DNA of 37,760 nucleotides from a virus (IMGVR_UViG_3300013100_000019:1-37760); one strand, 5' to 3'; positions 22,696 through 31,635 are shown, counted from the first letter of the stretch. Numbers and translations: made by a program. The notes: generated by a model from the sequence alone, not told the origin.

Positions 22696-24578
22696 TTGAT
22701 GCTAATTCGAAGTTTTTCGCGTTACTGACGGCGGTTGGCGAGGCAAAGCAAGTTAAGTCAGATGCAGGGCTGCTAACTTGGAAGCTGACCCATATGGCTG
22801 TAGGGGACGCAAACGGTACTGACCCTATCCCTGATCGCTCACAGAAAACACTGATTAATGAGCGCCGCCGGGCTCCATTGAATAGCCTGGAGCCTCATCC
22901 GACTAACCCTGGGATCCTAGTAGCCGAGCAGATTATTCCGGCGGATGAAGGGGGATTCTGGATTCGCGAATTGGGGCTTTTCGATTCTGACGGAGATTTG
23001 GTTGCCGTAGCTAATTGCGCGCCAAGTTACAAGTCGCTGCTAGCCCAAGGGTCTGGTAAAACACAAGTTATACGGATGAACTTTGTTGTTTCAAGTTCTA
23101 CTAACGTTGTGTTGTTGATAGACCCGGCTGTTGTAAACGCCACTCGAAAGTATGTCGACGACTCGGTAGCGAATGCAGTCAACCGGCTTGATTTTAAACA
23201 TTCGGCATTAGTCGCAACCACGGGCCCTGTGGTCCTGGCGGGCGTTCAAGCTATCGACGGACTCGCGGTGCCAGCGGGTTCGCGGGTGCTGGTTAAAGAT
23301 CAAGTACAGGCGAAGGACAACGGGCTGTACCTGGTCAGCGCTGATTCGTGGGTGCGCACGGTTGATGCCGATACCAGCGATAAAGTAACGCCTGGTTTGC
23401 TTGTCACGGTCGAGCGGGGTACAGCCAACGCTGACACTGTCTGGCAACTGATCACTGATGGCCCGATTGTCCTGGGAACCTCGCCTCTGACCTTTCAATG
23501 GGCTGCAGGGCAAAACGTTCCAACGCCTGCAGTTGATGACAGGTCGAAACGCAGTGCCAATACCGAATCGGTGCGGGCTCAGATTGAAAGCTCCAAGCAG
23601 GTATTTCCTGTACATGTCTTCCGAAAAAATCGGCTGATCAATGGCGCCTTTCAGATTTGGCAGCGAGGCAAGTACGGCGTTGTTGGGAAAGCCAACGGTG
23701 ACCCCGAGAGCGCGTTCGGCCCGGACCGCTGGATGATTTACAGCCCAAAAAACGCCACCTGCAATTGGAGCCAGCTGCCGCTCGAGCAGGACGCCAATAT
23801 CAACGAGGCAAAGTTTGCCTTGAGACTTTCGCGCCAGGGTGAAGGCCAGGGCTGGAACCTCAGTCAGCGTATCGAGAACGTCGAAACACTGGCCGGCGGG
23901 AAGGTCACCGTTTCGTTTTATATGAAAACCAGCGTTCCACATACTTGCGCGGTGATTCTTCGCCAGAACTTCGGGGTGAACTCAACCGAGCCGAACGTCG
24001 ATGTGGGCACCTCAGTGGAGTTGACGACGGTATACAAAAAATACGTCGTGACTCTCGACCTGGGCGGCGTAGTGAACAAGAACAAGGGTGTCGCGAACGA
24101 CTTCCTGGAAGTTATCTTTGCCAGCTGGGGAACGGGTGCCCACTACACGGACATCACCAATGTTCAGATCGAGTCCGGCAGCGTGGCGACGCCATACGAT
24201 TACAGGACGCACCAGGAAGAGTACCGCGCATGCTTGCGCTACTTCGAAAAATCCTTCCTGCAGGATCACCCCCTTAAGTCGAATAATGGTCCCTCCTCCT
24301 GTATCGCGACCTTCACACAGTCCGCAGCAGCGCAGTCCTCACAGTCGGCTCTGCGGATGGACTTCCGGGAAGTGAAACGCGTTGTCCCTACGTTGAAATT
24401 GTTTTCACCTGGTGAGAACTCGTCGGAGATCTGGGCTCAGTCCTCCGTCAAGCCCTGCACAGCCACGAACATACAGAGCTTATGGGCAACAGGCTTTTCG
24501 CTTTCATGCCTACCGCCTGCCGGGTCCATTCCTGGCTATACCCTGCAAATTGAGTGGACTGCCGAAGCGGAACTTTAA
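22692..24578 (+). CDS. H: Tail fibre protein (H-like)
   Basis: 628 residues. The N-terminal 160 residues (KFFALLTAVGEAKQ, WKLTHMAVGDANG, GGFWIRELGLFDSDGDLVAV) form the phage tail-fibre attachment domain (DUF3751 type) that joins the baseplate. A middle region (about 175-280) has VLVKDQVQAKDNGLYLVSAD, a repeat-type segment frequent in Pseudomonas fibres. Residues after 310 (RLINGAFQIWQRG, GPDRWMIY) form a beta-sandwich that probably binds the receptor and shapes host range. The chaperone gene follows directly. Confidence 0.9.
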   Translation: MIDANSKFFALLTAVGEAKQVKSDAGLLTWKLTHMAVGDANGTDPIPDRSQKTLINERRRAPLNSLEPHPTNPGILVAEQIIPADEGGFWIRELGLFDSDGDLVAVANCAPSYKSLLAQGSGKTQVIRMNFVVSSSTNVVLLIDPAVVNATRKYVDDSVANAVNRLDFKHSALVATTGPVVLAGVQAIDGLAVPAGSRVLVKDQVQAKDNGLYLVSADSWVRTVDADTSDKVTPGLLVTVERGTANADTVWQLITDGPIVLGTSPLTFQWAAGQNVPTPAVDDRSKRSANTESVRAQIESSKQVFPVHVFRKNRLINGAFQIWQRGKYGVVGKANGDPESAFGPDRWMIYSPKNATCNWSQLPLEQDANINEAKFALRLSRQGEGQGWNLSQRIENVETLAGGKVTVSFYMKTSVPHTCAVILRQNFGVNSTEPNVDVGTSVELTTVYKKYVVTLDLGGVVNKNKGVANDFLEVIFASWGTGAHYTDITNVQIESGSVATPYDYRTHQEEYRACLRYFEKSFLQDHPLKSNNGPSSCIATFTQSAAAQSSQSALRMDFREVKRVVPTLKLFSPGENSSEIWAQSSVKPCTATNIQSLWATGFSLSCLPPAGSIPGYTLQIEWTAEAEL

Positions 24579-24582
24579 GGTG

Positions 24583-24978
24583 ATGAATATGGATACAACT
24601 GATTACAGATTCACCCCAGCCGGCGTCCGGCGGATGATTGACCGCGTCTTCATCCCGGAAGATATGGGCAACAAAGACTGGGTAGCTTACTTGGAGTGGG
24701 TGGCCGCTGGCGGCCAAACCTTGCCAGAGAAGACCGCTGAAGAAGTGGCGAATGAAGAGCGGCGCTGGCGAGACCTGGAATTTCAAAGTGTCGCATGGCT
24801 GCGTGAGCGTCACCGTGATGAGGTCGAGTTAGGCAGTGCGGCTTCATTGACCACGGATGAGTATGGTGAGCTGCTGGCGTATATGCAGCTGCTGCGCGAC
24901 TGGCCTCAATCAACAAAATTTCCGGTTCAGAAATACCGACCCAAAAAACCAAGCTGGATCGCGCTACAAGCCCAATAA
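24583..24978 (+). CDS. Tail fibre assembly chaperone
   Basis: 131 residues from ATG 24583, five bases after the fibre stop. VRRMIDRVFIPEDMGNKDWV, AYLEWVAAGG and the C-terminal YMQLLRDWPQSTKFP pattern are typical of phage tail assembly chaperones next to fibre genes. It would be needed for fibre folding or attachment and may be specific for the neighbouring fibre. An alternative start at 24589 is possible. Confidence 0.85.
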   Translation: MNMDTTDYRFTPAGVRRMIDRVFIPEDMGNKDWVAYLEWVAAGGQTLPEKTAEEVANEERRWRDLEFQSVAWLRERHRDEVELGSAASLTTDEYGELLAYMQLLRDWPQSTKFPVQKYRPKKPSWIALQAQ

Positions 24979-24980
24979 CG

Positions 24981-25059
24981 CCCCGCACTGTCGGGGTGTT
25001 TTGCATTCCGCGACACGTAATAAAAACCCCCACCCGGCCTCGCTTATGCGGGGCTTTTT
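24981..25059 (+). terminator. Double terminator between fibre module and sheath
   Basis: Two hairpins follow each other: CCCCG (24981-24985)/CGGGG (24992-24996) with TGTTTT after it, and GCCTCGC (25037-25043)/GCGGGGC (25048-25054, one G-U pair) with five T. The sheath ribosome-binding site (CTGGAG) follows within 20 bases. It divides baseplate/fibre genes from sheath and tube genes. Confidence 0.75.
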
Positions 25060-25080
25060 CGTTTCTGGAGCATTCGCTTT

Positions 25081-26247
25081 ATGAGTTTCTTTCACGGCGT
25101 TACTACGACTGATATCAAGACAGGCGCGCGCACTATTTCCTTGCCCTCGTCTTCCATTGTCGGACTTTGCGACACCTTCACCCCAGGCGTCCTCGGCGGC
25201 GGTACCGCCAAGGCCGGCGAGCTCAAGTTGATCACCACCGAGCGCGAGGCTATTGCTGCCTTCGGCGCTGACTCGGCTATCACCAGGGCTTGTAAAGCGA
25301 TCTACGCGAAGGCTAAGGCGGTGATCGTTGCCATCGGCGTGCCGAAGCTCGAAGACGCGGCGCTGCAAACCTCGGCGATCATTGGCGGCGTTATGGCCTC
25401 GGGTCAGCGTACCGGGCTACAAGCCTTACTCGATGGCAAAAGCCTGTACAACGCGCAGCCGCGGCTGTTGATTGCGCCGGGTCACACGGCCACTCAGGCG
25501 GTCGCTACCGCGCTTGATAGCGTGGCGCAGAAGCTGCGGGCAATCGGCATTCTTGATGGCCCTGGCACCACGGATGAGGCAGCGATGCTTTATGCCGATA
25601 ACTTTGGCAGTCGCAACCTGTTCATGGTCGATCCGGGCGTTCAGTACTGGGACACCGAGTCCAGCAAGACCGTTGATGCGCCGGCCTCGGCCTGGGCGGC
25701 GGGCCTGTTCGCCTGGACCGACGCTGAATACGGCTTCTGGGCCTCGCCGTCTAACAAAGAGTTTACCGGCCTCACTGGTACAACCCGAGCTGTCGAGTAC
25801 CTGGACGGCGATGAGACGTGCCGGGCCAACCTGCTGAACAACGCCAATATCGCGACGATCATTCGCGACGACGGCTATCGCTTGTGGGGTAACCGCACGC
25901 TGTCGAGCGATCCGAAGTGGGCGTTTGTCACGCGCGTTCGCACACTGTTCATCCTTATGGATGCTGTGCAGGCCGGCCATAAATGGGCTGTTGACCGCTC
26001 GATCACCAAGACCTACGTCAAGGACGTTACGGATGGGCTGGATGCGTTCATGCGCGACCTCAAAGCCCAGGGCGCGATTATCAATTTTGAGGTGTTCCCG
26101 GACACCGAGCTGAACACTGCCAGCCAGATAGGCCAGGGCAAAGTTTATTGGCGCATCCGCTTCACCGACGTGCCGCCGGCAGAAAACCCGAATTTCCTTT
26201 TCGAAGTCACCGATCAGTGGATGACCGAAGTTCTTGAAGCAGCCTAA
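25081..26247 (+). CDS. FI: Contractile tail sheath protein
   Basis: 388 residues, the size of P2 gpFI (396). FFHGVTTTDIKTGARTISLP at the N-terminus, the SSIVGLCDTFTPG segment, GFWASPSNKEFTGLTGTTR near 218-236 and ANIATIIRDDGYRLWGNRTL near 262 are family signatures. It polymerises around the tube and contracts to drive the spike through the envelope. Confidence 0.96.
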   Translation: MSFFHGVTTTDIKTGARTISLPSSSIVGLCDTFTPGVLGGGTAKAGELKLITTEREAIAAFGADSAITRACKAIYAKAKAVIVAIGVPKLEDAALQTSAIIGGVMASGQRTGLQALLDGKSLYNAQPRLLIAPGHTATQAVATALDSVAQKLRAIGILDGPGTTDEAAMLYADNFGSRNLFMVDPGVQYWDTESSKTVDAPASAWAAGLFAWTDAEYGFWASPSNKEFTGLTGTTRAVEYLDGDETCRANLLNNANIATIIRDDGYRLWGNRTLSSDPKWAFVTRVRTLFILMDAVQAGHKWAVDRSITKTYVKDVTDGLDAFMRDLKAQGAIINFEVFPDTELNTASQIGQGKVYWRIRFTDVPPAENPNFLFEVTDQWMTEVLEAA

Positions 26248-26259
26248 GGGGCCTAGTCA

Positions 26260-26763
26260 ATGATTCCTCAAACTTTGTTTAACACGAACCTGTTTGTCGA
26301 CGGCGTGAACTTCGCTGGCGACGTGCCGAGCCTTACGCTGCCAAAGCTGACCACCAAAACTGACGAGTATCGTGCTGGCGGCATGGCCGGTGCGATCGAG
26401 ATGGACCAAGGCCTGGAAAAAATGGAGGCGTCCTTTGTTACCAAGGGCGTGCGCCGAGAGTCGTTGAAGTACTTCGGTCTGGCCGATGGCACCGCTTTCA
26501 ATGCGACGTTCCGGGGTGCCTTCAAGGGGCAGAAAGGGGCTGTCACGGCGGTTGTCGCTACCCTGCGCGGTCGCCTCAAGGAGCTCGACCTGGGGGACTG
26601 GAAAGCCGGTGACCCTGCTGAGATCAAGCACGCCGTGGCAGTCGCTTATTACAAGCTCGAAATCGACGGGCGCCTTATGTACGAAATCGACATGGTTGCC
26701 GGTGTTCAGGTGATTGATGGCAAAGACCAACTCCTTGAAGTGCGCACCGCACTCGGCCTCTAA
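26260..26763 (+). CDS. FII: Tail tube protein
   Basis: 167 residues, near P2 gpFII (172). IPQTLFNTNLFVDGVNFAG at the N-terminus and the beta-rich body with YKLEIDGRLMYEIDMVAG near the end are characteristic. It forms the inner tube whose length the tape measure protein sets. It follows the sheath gene with a 12-base gap. Confidence 0.95.
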   Translation: MIPQTLFNTNLFVDGVNFAGDVPSLTLPKLTTKTDEYRAGGMAGAIEMDQGLEKMEASFVTKGVRRESLKYFGLADGTAFNATFRGAFKGQKGAVTAVVATLRGRLKELDLGDWKAGDPAEIKHAVAVAYYKLEIDGRLMYEIDMVAGVQVIDGKDQLLEVRTALGL

Positions 26764-26777
26764 GGGAATAGATTCAA

Positions 26778-27377
26778 ATGAATAAAGCAACGTCTAAAGC
26801 AGTACCGGCTTGGCTATCACTCACTGCGCTGGCAGCCGTCGTAACGCTCACGCGACCTAGCAATGCCAATGGCGTGCTGGTTGAAACACTGACCTTGCGG
26901 GCTCCGGTGGTACGGGAAGTGAGAGCAGCCGACCGCGCCTCTAACGGCGACGATGAACAGCGTGAGCTGATGTTGTTTGCGGGTTTGGCAGAGGTGGGTG
27001 TTAAGGATCTTGAAGGCCTGAAGCTGGCGGACTACCGCCGTGTTCAAGCCGCTTATTCACATTTGGTTCCTGATACCGACTATTCGGAATCGATGCCGTC
27101 GTGGCTTTCGGTCAACACTGATCGGGCCCAGGTCACTCTTGCCTGCCCGAGCGTAATCAATGGGGTATCGGTTGATACCTTGGCCCTGCGCTCCCCGACA
27201 GTGGGCGATGTGCGTGCGGCTAATCGTGACGCGGGCGGGGACGACGAACAGCGGGAGCTTATTTTGTTTGCCTCGCTTGCTGGTGTGCCTGTCGCGGATC
27301 TGGAGGGCCTGAAGCTGGTGGATTTTAACCGCCTGCAGGCCGGCTATTTTCGTCTGGACCAAGACGACGGGGTTTAA
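26778..27377 (+). CDS. E: Tail assembly chaperone E, tandem duplicated
   Basis: 199 residues, about twice the usual gpE. Residues 10-93 and 107-190 are two copies of one domain with a 97-residue period. Each begins P-A/S-WLS, continues with VTLTRPS or VTLACPS, and contains GDDEQREL, LFAGLA or LFASLA, and DLEGLKL. The family (Phage_TAC_7/P2 gpE) keeps the tape measure protein soluble. In P2 it is made in two forms by ribosomal frameshifting into E'. Here the E' frame continues at 27370, before the E stop. Confidence 0.85.
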   Translation: MNKATSKAVPAWLSLTALAAVVTLTRPSNANGVLVETLTLRAPVVREVRAADRASNGDDEQRELMLFAGLAEVGVKDLEGLKLADYRRVQAAYSHLVPDTDYSESMPSWLSVNTDRAQVTLACPSVINGVSVDTLALRSPTVGDVRAANRDAGGDDEQRELILFASLAGVPVADLEGLKLVDFNRLQAGYFRLDQDDGV

Positions 27378-27489
27378 CCCTCACGTCATAAAAATGGCCG
27401 CGAAACGTCTGGCGGCGGAAACAGGATTTTCCGCTGCTGAGATTTTGTCGATGCCGTTTGCAGAAATGGTGTGGTGGCTCACGGACTGA
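27370..27489 (+). CDS. E' extension, probably reached by +1 frameshift
   Basis: The frame one base ahead of E is open from the GGGG run (27369-27372) to TGA 27487-27489. After the GGG codon it reads FNPHVIKMAAKRLAAETGFS, then AAEILSMPFAEMVWWLTD. The end (hydrophobic helix, WWL) is like the short E' parts of P2-type phages. The only ATG in it (27394) has no ribosome-binding site, so fusion to E by slipping on GGGG just before the E stop is the simplest reading. The minus-one frame is closed by TAA at 27389. Confidence 0.6.
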   Translation, partial: GFNPHVIKMAAKRLAAETGFSAAEILSMPFAEMVWWLTD

Positions 27490-27527
27490 GCCGCCTTCGA
27501 TAAGGCTATCCAAATGAGGGCCGCGAC

Positions 27528-30500
27528 ATGGCAAACAAAATTGCCCTCGGGCTGGTGATCGGCGGCGCCGTCAGTTCGACAGTCGGTGCTGCGTTTAAAG
27601 ATGTAACGGGGCGCATCAAGCGTCTTGAGGCGGAAGGCAACAAGGCGCGTGTCCTGCAGCGCACTATCGGTGACACCATTCGCCTGCGCGACGAGTGGAA
27701 GAAAGCCCACGACAGCGGATCAGAGGGCGCGACCAAGCTGTTGGGCCGGTTGAATTCCAACCTCGATAGTTTGAAAAAACAGGGAATCGAGGTCGGCCGA
27801 CTGGAGAAAGCCTATCGCTCTATGGGGCAGACAGCCATCAAGGCGGAGCTCAAAGCAAAAGGGCATCAGCAGATCAATGCTGGAAAGACTGGCATGAAAA
27901 GCGCGGTTGGAGCCGCTGTTGTCGGTGTCGGCATGCTGGCTGTTCCGACCAAGGTCAGTGCGGATTTTGGGGCCATTGTTCGTGATATCGCGATCAAGGC
28001 CGGCATTGCCAACAAACCGCAAGAACAGGAGATGTCGCGAAAGATCATTGATACGTCGCGCGACACGGGCATGGCCCGTAACGACGTAGCCGATGTGGTT
28101 AACCAATTGGTCGGCGCCGGCATGGACTTGAGCAAGGCCCTGGAATATGCGCCAGTCGCGGCCAAGTTCGTCGTGGGGCAAGGCTCGAGCGGTGTTGATA
28201 CAGCAAAGATGATCAACGCGCTGGGGCAGAATGCCAAGATCACAGATCCTAGGCAGATGCAGCAGGCCCTGGAAGCGATTGCCTACCAAGGGCAGGCAGG
28301 TAGCTTTGAAGCGGCTGACATGGCTAAGTGGTTTCCTGAGCTGTTGGCGAACATGGGCAGCCTCGGCATTACCGGCATGGATGCGGTTACACAGTTGGGT
28401 GCCATGCTGCAAGTGCAGATGAAATCTGCCGGCGGCGCCGATGAAGCGGCAAACAATCTCAAGAACTGGATGGGCAAAATCGGCTCCGGCGACACCGTCA
28501 AGGCGTATGCAAAAGCTGGTATTGACTACAAAGGGTCGATGCAGTCCGGTTTGCAAAACGGTATGTCCACCCTTGAAACCAGTATGTCACTGGCGCAGAA
28601 ATATATTCAGGCCACGGATCCGAAGCGCGCTGCGGCCATGGCTGAGGCGACGGCCAAGATCAGCAAGGAGTCGGACCCGGAGAAAGCCAAGGCCATGATG
28701 GCCTCGCTGGAAGAGTCACTGCGCACCGGTGACCTGTTCGCTGACATGCAGGTAAAGGCTGCGCTTTCTGCCTATATGCAGAACAAGGCGCTGTACAGCC
28801 AGCTTAAAAACGATTCGCGGGATGCAACGGGCATTCTCGACAAGAACCTCAGCGAGCGACGTGAGGCGTCGTCGCAGAAGTGGGCCGAAATGGCCCAGTC
28901 AATGGATGACGCCATGCGCAGCGTTGGGGACGCCCTGCGCCCGGTCACAGACACCGTGGCGGAAGGACTGACCAAAGTCACCAGGGGTATTACCTCGCTG
29001 TCTGACAGCGCACCAGGTGTGGTCACGGGTATCGCGGCGGTCGGTGGAGGGCTGGTCGCGCTCAAGGGGCTGCTCAGTTCGTTCAAAATCGCTAAAGGTT
29101 TGCTCAACGTCGCGCGGGGATCGTTGGGTGGCAAATCCGGCGAAGTGCAAAAGGTCTTTGTGACCAACTCCAAGGATGGCGCTGGGGCCGTCGGAAAGGG
29201 CGGCGAAGCTAAAGGCAAGACCGGCAAGGCCCTGTCGTTAGTTGAGACTGGGCTCAAGGCAGTAGCCGCTCTCAAGGGTGAATCGACTGATGGGGAGGGA
29301 AAGGATGAGAACAAGACCGGCAAGTTAGACATCGTCGCGACTGGCCTCAAAGTCGTTTCGCTAGCTAAAGAAGCGGTATCTGACGATGACGGCGCGAGAG
29401 GTGAAGATGCTGCGGCGATTGGCGACGGCGTCCAAAAGGTCTTCGTCGTTAACTTGAGTGCAATGGGGGGGCCTGCTGGGGGGCCAGGTGAAGGCCGCCG
29501 GCGTGGTCGCGGTTCAAGACGTAATATCCCGCGACGTCGGCCGACCTCGCTGCGTGCTCGGGTGCCGGCGCAGCGTCCGCCTGTACCACGGCCTGCAGCA
29601 CCGGTCCCGCGTCCGCCGGTACCACGGCCTGCCGCACCGGTCCCGCGTTCGCCGGTACCACGGCCTGCCGCACCGGTCCTGCGTCAGCCGTTGCCACGGC
29701 CTGCAGCACCGGTTCCGCGTCCGCCGCTGCCACGGCCTGCAGCACTGGTTCCGCGTCCGCTTATCCCGCCAGTTTCTATCCCAAGCGGGGCGATAGGGAA
29801 ACTGGGCGGGGTTGTGCAAGCGGTCGGTAAGATCGGAAAAGCCGCCAAGGCAATACCTGGTGGCTCGCTCATCGAGGCCGGCGCCATGGCTTTTGACACC
29901 TATGAGAATGCTAAGACCAAGGACGAAAAGGCCGAGGGTTATGGCGCTGCCGCCGGCAATCTCGCCGGCACCATGGCCGGTGCAGCTGCAGGGGCAGCTA
30001 TTGGCTCGGTGGTGCCTATCATCGGCACCGCTATTGGTGGGCTGGTAGGCGCTTACTTAGGCAGCATGGGTGGTTCGGCGCTGGGCGGTGCTGCAGGTAA
30101 GTCGTGGTTCGGAGGGGAGGACGAAAAGCCCGCGCCGCCGGTAACGCCTTTATTGATGGCGCCTCGACCGGGCCCAGCCATTCCAAGCTTGGCCGCCATG
30201 GGCAAGTCATTCAACCGGGCGGACGGTTCGGGTGCATTGCTGATGGCGACTGCACCGCAAGCGCCGGTCCTGGGTGATGTCGCGCGCTCTCTAGCCGTGT
30301 CAGCGCCGACCAAGCCAGCGGCTGTAGCGATCCAGCCCAAAGAGCCGGAAAAGCCTGTCCCGGCCAAAGTGGATCAGCAGTTTCAGTATTCGCTGAGTAT
30401 GCCGGTCACGGTGCAAGGGGATGTGAAAGACCCGCAACGCTTGGCGCAAGACCTCATGCCGCACATGCGGTTAATGATGGCTGATGCGGCGAAGCAAAAC

Positions 30501-30533
30501 GCCGCGAAGCTGTACGACGAACCGCACCTGTAA
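27528..30533 (+). CDS. T: Tail tape measure protein
   Basis: 1001 residues, the longest gene, directly after E/E'. N-terminal helical region with TGRIKRLEAEGNKARVLQRT, a PhageMin_Tail-like core (about 130-330, KVSADFGAIVRDIAIKAG and later MARNDVADVVNQLVGAGMDL). Residues 683-742 are five 12-residue Arg/Pro/Ala repeats. Residues about 805-860 are a Gly/Ala-rich hydrophobic segment (GTMAGAAAGAAIGSVVPIIG) that could enter the host membrane. It sets tail length and may help DNA entry. The repeat array could change length by slippage. Confidence 0.93.
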   Translation: MANKIALGLVIGGAVSSTVGAAFKDVTGRIKRLEAEGNKARVLQRTIGDTIRLRDEWKKAHDSGSEGATKLLGRLNSNLDSLKKQGIEVGRLEKAYRSMGQTAIKAELKAKGHQQINAGKTGMKSAVGAAVVGVGMLAVPTKVSADFGAIVRDIAIKAGIANKPQEQEMSRKIIDTSRDTGMARNDVADVVNQLVGAGMDLSKALEYAPVAAKFVVGQGSSGVDTAKMINALGQNAKITDPRQMQQALEAIAYQGQAGSFEAADMAKWFPELLANMGSLGITGMDAVTQLGAMLQVQMKSAGGADEAANNLKNWMGKIGSGDTVKAYAKAGIDYKGSMQSGLQNGMSTLETSMSLAQKYIQATDPKRAAAMAEATAKISKESDPEKAKAMMASLEESLRTGDLFADMQVKAALSAYMQNKALYSQLKNDSRDATGILDKNLSERREASSQKWAEMAQSMDDAMRSVGDALRPVTDTVAEGLTKVTRGITSLSDSAPGVVTGIAAVGGGLVALKGLLSSFKIAKGLLNVARGSLGGKSGEVQKVFVTNSKDGAGAVGKGGEAKGKTGKALSLVETGLKAVAALKGESTDGEGKDENKTGKLDIVATGLKVVSLAKEAVSDDDGARGEDAAAIGDGVQKVFVVNLSAMGGPAGGPGEGRRRGRGSRRNIPRRRPTSLRARVPAQRPPVPRPAAPVPRPPVPRPAAPVPRSPVPRPAAPVLRQPLPRPAAPVPRPPLPRPAALVPRPLIPPVSIPSGAIGKLGGVVQAVGKIGKAAKAIPGGSLIEAGAMAFDTYENAKTKDEKAEGYGAAAGNLAGTMAGAAAGAAIGSVVPIIGTAIGGLVGAYLGSMGGSALGGAAGKSWFGGEDEKPAPPVTPLLMAPRPGPAIPSLAAMGKSFNRADGSGALLMATAPQAPVLGDVARSLAVSAPTKPAAVAIQPKEPEKPVPAKVDQQFQYSLSMPVTVQGDVKDPQRLAQDLMPHMRLMMADAAKQNAAKLYDEPHL
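29574..29753 (+). repeat. Five 36-bp repeats in the tape measure gene
   Basis: Five in-frame tandem units of 36 bases encode the 12-residue unit RPPVPRPAAPVP with small changes (RSPVPRPAAPVL, RQPLPRPAAPVP, RPPLPRPAALVP). Flanking sequence carries partial units on both sides. The bases are very GC-rich and include repeated CCACGGCCTGC blocks. Confidence 0.9.
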
Positions 30534-30542
30534 GGAGGGCCT

Positions 30543-31388
30543 ATGGCTTATATGGAACAGATGCAGTCGGGCTTCAAGTACCTGGTTGAAGCCGGGGAGG
30601 CTGGTAGACGTAGTGCTGAGGGCATGCTTGGGCCCGTCAACGGTGCAATAAGGGAGATAACGGGTGCAGCGGCCGAGCTGGAAAATATCCCGTTCGTGGG
30701 GCCTGCTGTCGGTGCCAAGCTCCAGCAGGTGATGCGCGGCGTGGATGCGGCACAGGCCAAGGCCGGCCAGGTGCTGGCAGTGTACAGTCGTGCGACACGG
30801 GGCGCCGCCGAAGTGCAGGAGCGAATGGGGGCGCTGAAGGAGCAGGCGGGAAAAGCTGCGACGGCGATCAACAAGGTCGCCGGAAAGGTCAATCCGTCGT
30901 TGGCAAACATTGTGCCCACCAGCGCATTTGCCGTGGATGCCACACCGGCGCCGGAAGCGGTGAAGCCATTTCCGCACCTGCTGATCATTCAGCCCAGGGA
31001 TCCTAAAATTCAGCCGTACTACTTCAACTTGGATACAGCGGCCTTCGACGAATTGACTCGCTCGACTGAATTCCGCTGGGCTTCACAGGAGCGACTATCC
31101 CGGCGCCCGGCGCAGCAGGCCGTGGGCATGGGCGATGAAAAGCTCACGCTCAAAGGTACGATTTATCCAGGTTTCAAAGGGGGGCTCAAGCAGCTTGACA
31201 CATTGCGCACCATCGGCGGCCGGCTACAGCCGCTGACGCTGACCACCGGCTATGGAGAGGTGATCGGCACCTGGTGCCTGAAGACCATCAACGAGGAACA
31301 GGGCGCGCTGCTGCACGGCGGTATTCCGCGTAAACAAGTATTCACTCTGGAGTTCACGCGCTATGGCGACGACATGCAGAACGTCTGA
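30543..31388 (+). CDS. U: Tail protein U with long N-terminal extension
   Basis: 281 residues. The C-terminal part from about 160 (ELTRSTEFRWASQERLSRRP, GDEKLTLKGTIYPGF, TLRTIGGRLQPLTLTTGYG, GGIPRKQVFTLEFTRYGD) is the P2 gpU family, usually 130-160 residues. The first 145 residues are an Ala-rich helical region with glycine-flanked breaks, like a continuation of tape-measure sequence. It is needed for tail completion. It ends inside the start of X (26-base overlap). Confidence 0.85.
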   Translation: MAYMEQMQSGFKYLVEAGEAGRRSAEGMLGPVNGAIREITGAAAELENIPFVGPAVGAKLQQVMRGVDAAQAKAGQVLAVYSRATRGAAEVQERMGALKEQAGKAATAINKVAGKVNPSLANIVPTSAFAVDATPAPEAVKPFPHLLIIQPRDPKIQPYYFNLDTAAFDELTRSTEFRWASQERLSRRPAQQAVGMGDEKLTLKGTIYPGFKGGLKQLDTLRTIGGRLQPLTLTTGYGEVIGTWCLKTINEEQGALLHGGIPRKQVFTLEFTRYGDDMQNV

Positions 31389-31569
31389 CGGGGACATGCT
31401 CGATGTCATTTGCAATAACGTGTATGGGCACTTGAACGGCAGCGTAGAGGCCGTGCTGGATGCCAATCAGGGCCTGGCAGACGAGCCCCAGCCTTTCCGC
31501 GCTGGTGTGGTGATCGTGCTAGCGGATCTGCCAGTCCCGACTGAGGAAGGGATTAGCTTGTGGGACTGA
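31363..31569 (+). CDS. X: Tail protein X (LysM-like)
   Basis: 68 residues; P2 gpX is 67. GDMLDVICNNVYGHLNGSVE and the VLDANQGLAD helix, then FRAGVVIVLADLP, form a LysM-like fold typical of X, which joins the tube initiation complex. Its start lies 26 bases within the U gene. Confidence 0.9.
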   Translation: MATTCRTSDGDMLDVICNNVYGHLNGSVEAVLDANQGLADEPQPFRAGVVIVLADLPVPTEEGISLWD

Positions 31570-31615
31570 CTCCGTGCGGCCCGTTGCGTTAAGCGTAAGA
31601 AAACTCTGTATTCAG

Positions 31616-31635
31616 CCCGCCCTGTGCGGGTTTTT
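31616..31635 (+). terminator. Terminator-like hairpin before gene D
   Basis: CCCGC (31616-31620) pairs with GCGGG (31626-31630), loop CCTGT, followed by five T and the D ribosome-binding region. The 45 bases before it (31570-31615) hold nothing recognisable. Confidence 0.7.

Noticed and set aside
29449-29745. 98-codon minus-strand ORF opposite the tape measure repeats
   Set aside because: It is the antisense reading of the 36-bp repeats in a GC-rich gene; no ribosome-binding site or independent support.
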